6,083 nt of DNA from an uncultured Clostridia bacterium (lineage in GTDB: Bacteria; Bacillota; Clostridia; Oscillospirales; Ruminococcaceae), in contig CAMWVO010000131.1 of the NCBI GenBank assembly GCA_947177695.1, positions 1-6,083 on the forward strand. Reading direction: 5' to 3'. The notes below the pieces were generated by a model. It ran no database searches. It was given only the letters and a program-made list of their open reading frames with translations, and was not told where the DNA came from. Positions within the stretch are counted from its first letter, which is position 1, and every line of letters begins with the position of its first letter. This document shows positions 5,770 to 6,083 of this stretch, piece by piece. Position numbers and translations under genes: made by a program.

Positions 5770-5791
5770 GCATAAATTTTGCATAAATTTT
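5770..5791. repeat. Perfect tandem 11-bp direct repeat upstream of glgB
   Basis: GCATAAATTTT occurs twice head to tail, at 5770-5780 and 5781-5791. The period of 11 bp puts both copies on nearly the same face of the helix. The second copy contains most of the -35 of the distal promoter candidate. A partly overlapping inverted repeat, TGCAAA (5762-5767) with TTTGCA (5778-5783), shares the first copy. This could be a regulator site or a chance product of AT-rich sequence. Confidence 0.5.
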
Positions 5792-5807
5792 ACATCAATG
5801 TTATAAA
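5779..5807 (+). promoter_or_regulatory. Distal glgB promoter candidate (P1)
   Basis: TTGCAT (5779-5784) and TATAAA (5802-5807) are 17 bp apart. The -35 lies within the tandem repeat. The surrounding sequence is very AT-rich, so chance matches are likely and this is less secure than the proximal candidate. Confidence 0.38.
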
Positions 5808-5822
5808 AATCCACTAAAATAC

Positions 5823-5851
5823 TTGCAATGTGATACATAATCTGTTAAAAT
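5823..5851 (+). promoter_or_regulatory. Proximal glgB promoter candidate (P2, extended -10)
   Basis: TTGCAA (5823-5828) lies 17 bp before TAAAAT (5846-5851). TG at 5843-5844 gives an extended -10. Transcription would begin near 5858 and leave a leader of about 76 nt before glgB. Confidence 0.55.
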
Positions 5852-5873
5852 ATAAACATAGAAAAGTGTAACT

Positions 5874-5915
5874 GCGGCTTTATGCCGTGCGTTAAATGAC
5901 GGGGCGATGAACCCC
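5874..5915 (+). other. glgB leader with two small hairpins
   Basis: CGGC (5875-5878) pairs with GCCG (5884-5887) across a TTTAT loop. GGGG (5901-5904) pairs with CCCC (5912-5915) across a 7-nt loop. The second hairpin ends 5 nt before the AAGGAG ribosome binding site (5921-5926). I do not recognise a known riboswitch; the stems are short and could be incidental. Confidence 0.3.
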
Positions 5916-5933
5916 TATTGAAGGAGCTTTAGT

Positions 5934-6083
5934 ATGGCGAAAAATGATAAAACTTTTTCAGAGGGCTATGAGTTCCCCCTCCACGTTTTCCACGAAGGAA
6001 CCAACTATACCGCGTTCGAGTTCTTCGGCGCGCATAAAGGTCAGAAGGACGGAAAGGACGGCGTGTTCTTCAGAGTATTGGCT
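5934..6083 (+). CDS. glgB: 1,4-alpha-glucan (glycogen) branching enzyme, N-terminal part
   Basis: Only the first 50 codons are in the window; the gene continues past the right edge. The segment FHEGTNYTAFEFFGAH (residues 19-34) matches the start of GlgB proteins, which typically read FHEGTNYRAYEFLGAH, and GVFFRVLA (43-50) begins the CBM48-type N-terminal domain. GlgB makes alpha-1,6 branches in glycogen by cutting and transferring alpha-1,4 chains, and acts in the cytoplasm. The catalytic GH13 domain is outside the window. AAGGAG (5921-5926) lies 7 nt before the ATG. The 290-bp gap after spoIIE and the promoter candidates indicate an independent transcription unit, probably with other glycogen genes downstream (inference). 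Confidence 0.9.
   Translation, partial: MAKNDKTFSEGYEFPLHVFHEGTNYTAFEFFGAHKGQKDGKDGVFFRVLA

Noticed and set aside
5870..5933. Glutamine-type (glnA) or other riboswitch in the glgB leader
   Set aside because: GACGG and GAAGGA segments recall the glnA motif, but the closing stem does not pair and GAAGGAG is simply the ribosome binding site.

Overview
The window looks like chromosomal DNA from a spore-forming, low-to-mid GC Bacillota, most likely a Clostridia/Ruminococcus-like anaerobe. The reasons are a full-length SpoIIE, strong AGGAG-type ribosome binding sites, AT-rich intergenic DNA between GC-richer genes, a CE4 deacetylase resembling clostridial acetylxylan esterases, and the start of a glycogen branching enzyme. 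This lineage call is inference. I see no transposon, phage gene, CRISPR array, tRNA or rRNA.

Region 1 (1-2571, + strand): a GC-rich hairpin fused to a 12-bp palindrome opens the window. A sigma-A type promoter (99-127) then leads into an ECF sigma factor (227-709). It is followed 21 bp later by a single-pass membrane protein with a large outer domain, the probable anti-sigma factor (731-1891). A CE4 polysaccharide deacetylase without a signal peptide follows (1945-2571). A good extended -10 promoter inside the 3' end of the anti-sigma gene (1860-1889) suggests the deacetylase can be transcribed independently.

Region 2 (2559-3339): a minus-strand gene for a probable papain-fold cysteine peptidase (3179-2559) overlaps the deacetylase 3' end by 13 bp, tail to tail. 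It probably starts at a TTG codon. It is transcribed away from spoIIE out of a compact divergent promoter region.

Region 3 (3340-5643, + strand): spoIIE, the sporulation phosphatase that leads to activation of sigma-F. Its promoter has a -35-like hexamer 21 bp from an extended -10, overlapped by a near-consensus Spo0A box. This is the unusual layout known from Spo0A-activated promoters in Bacillus.

Region 4 (5644-6083): a 290-bp AT-rich intergenic stretch with a tandem 11-bp repeat, two stacked promoter candidates and a leader with two small hairpins, followed by the first 50 codons of glgB, which runs off the window.

Overall these are recognisable cell-envelope signalling, sporulation and storage-polysaccharide genes. 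The points most worth following are the Spo0A-type divergent promoter region, the unassigned cysteine-peptidase-like gene beside spoIIE, and the sigma/anti-sigma/deacetylase cluster.
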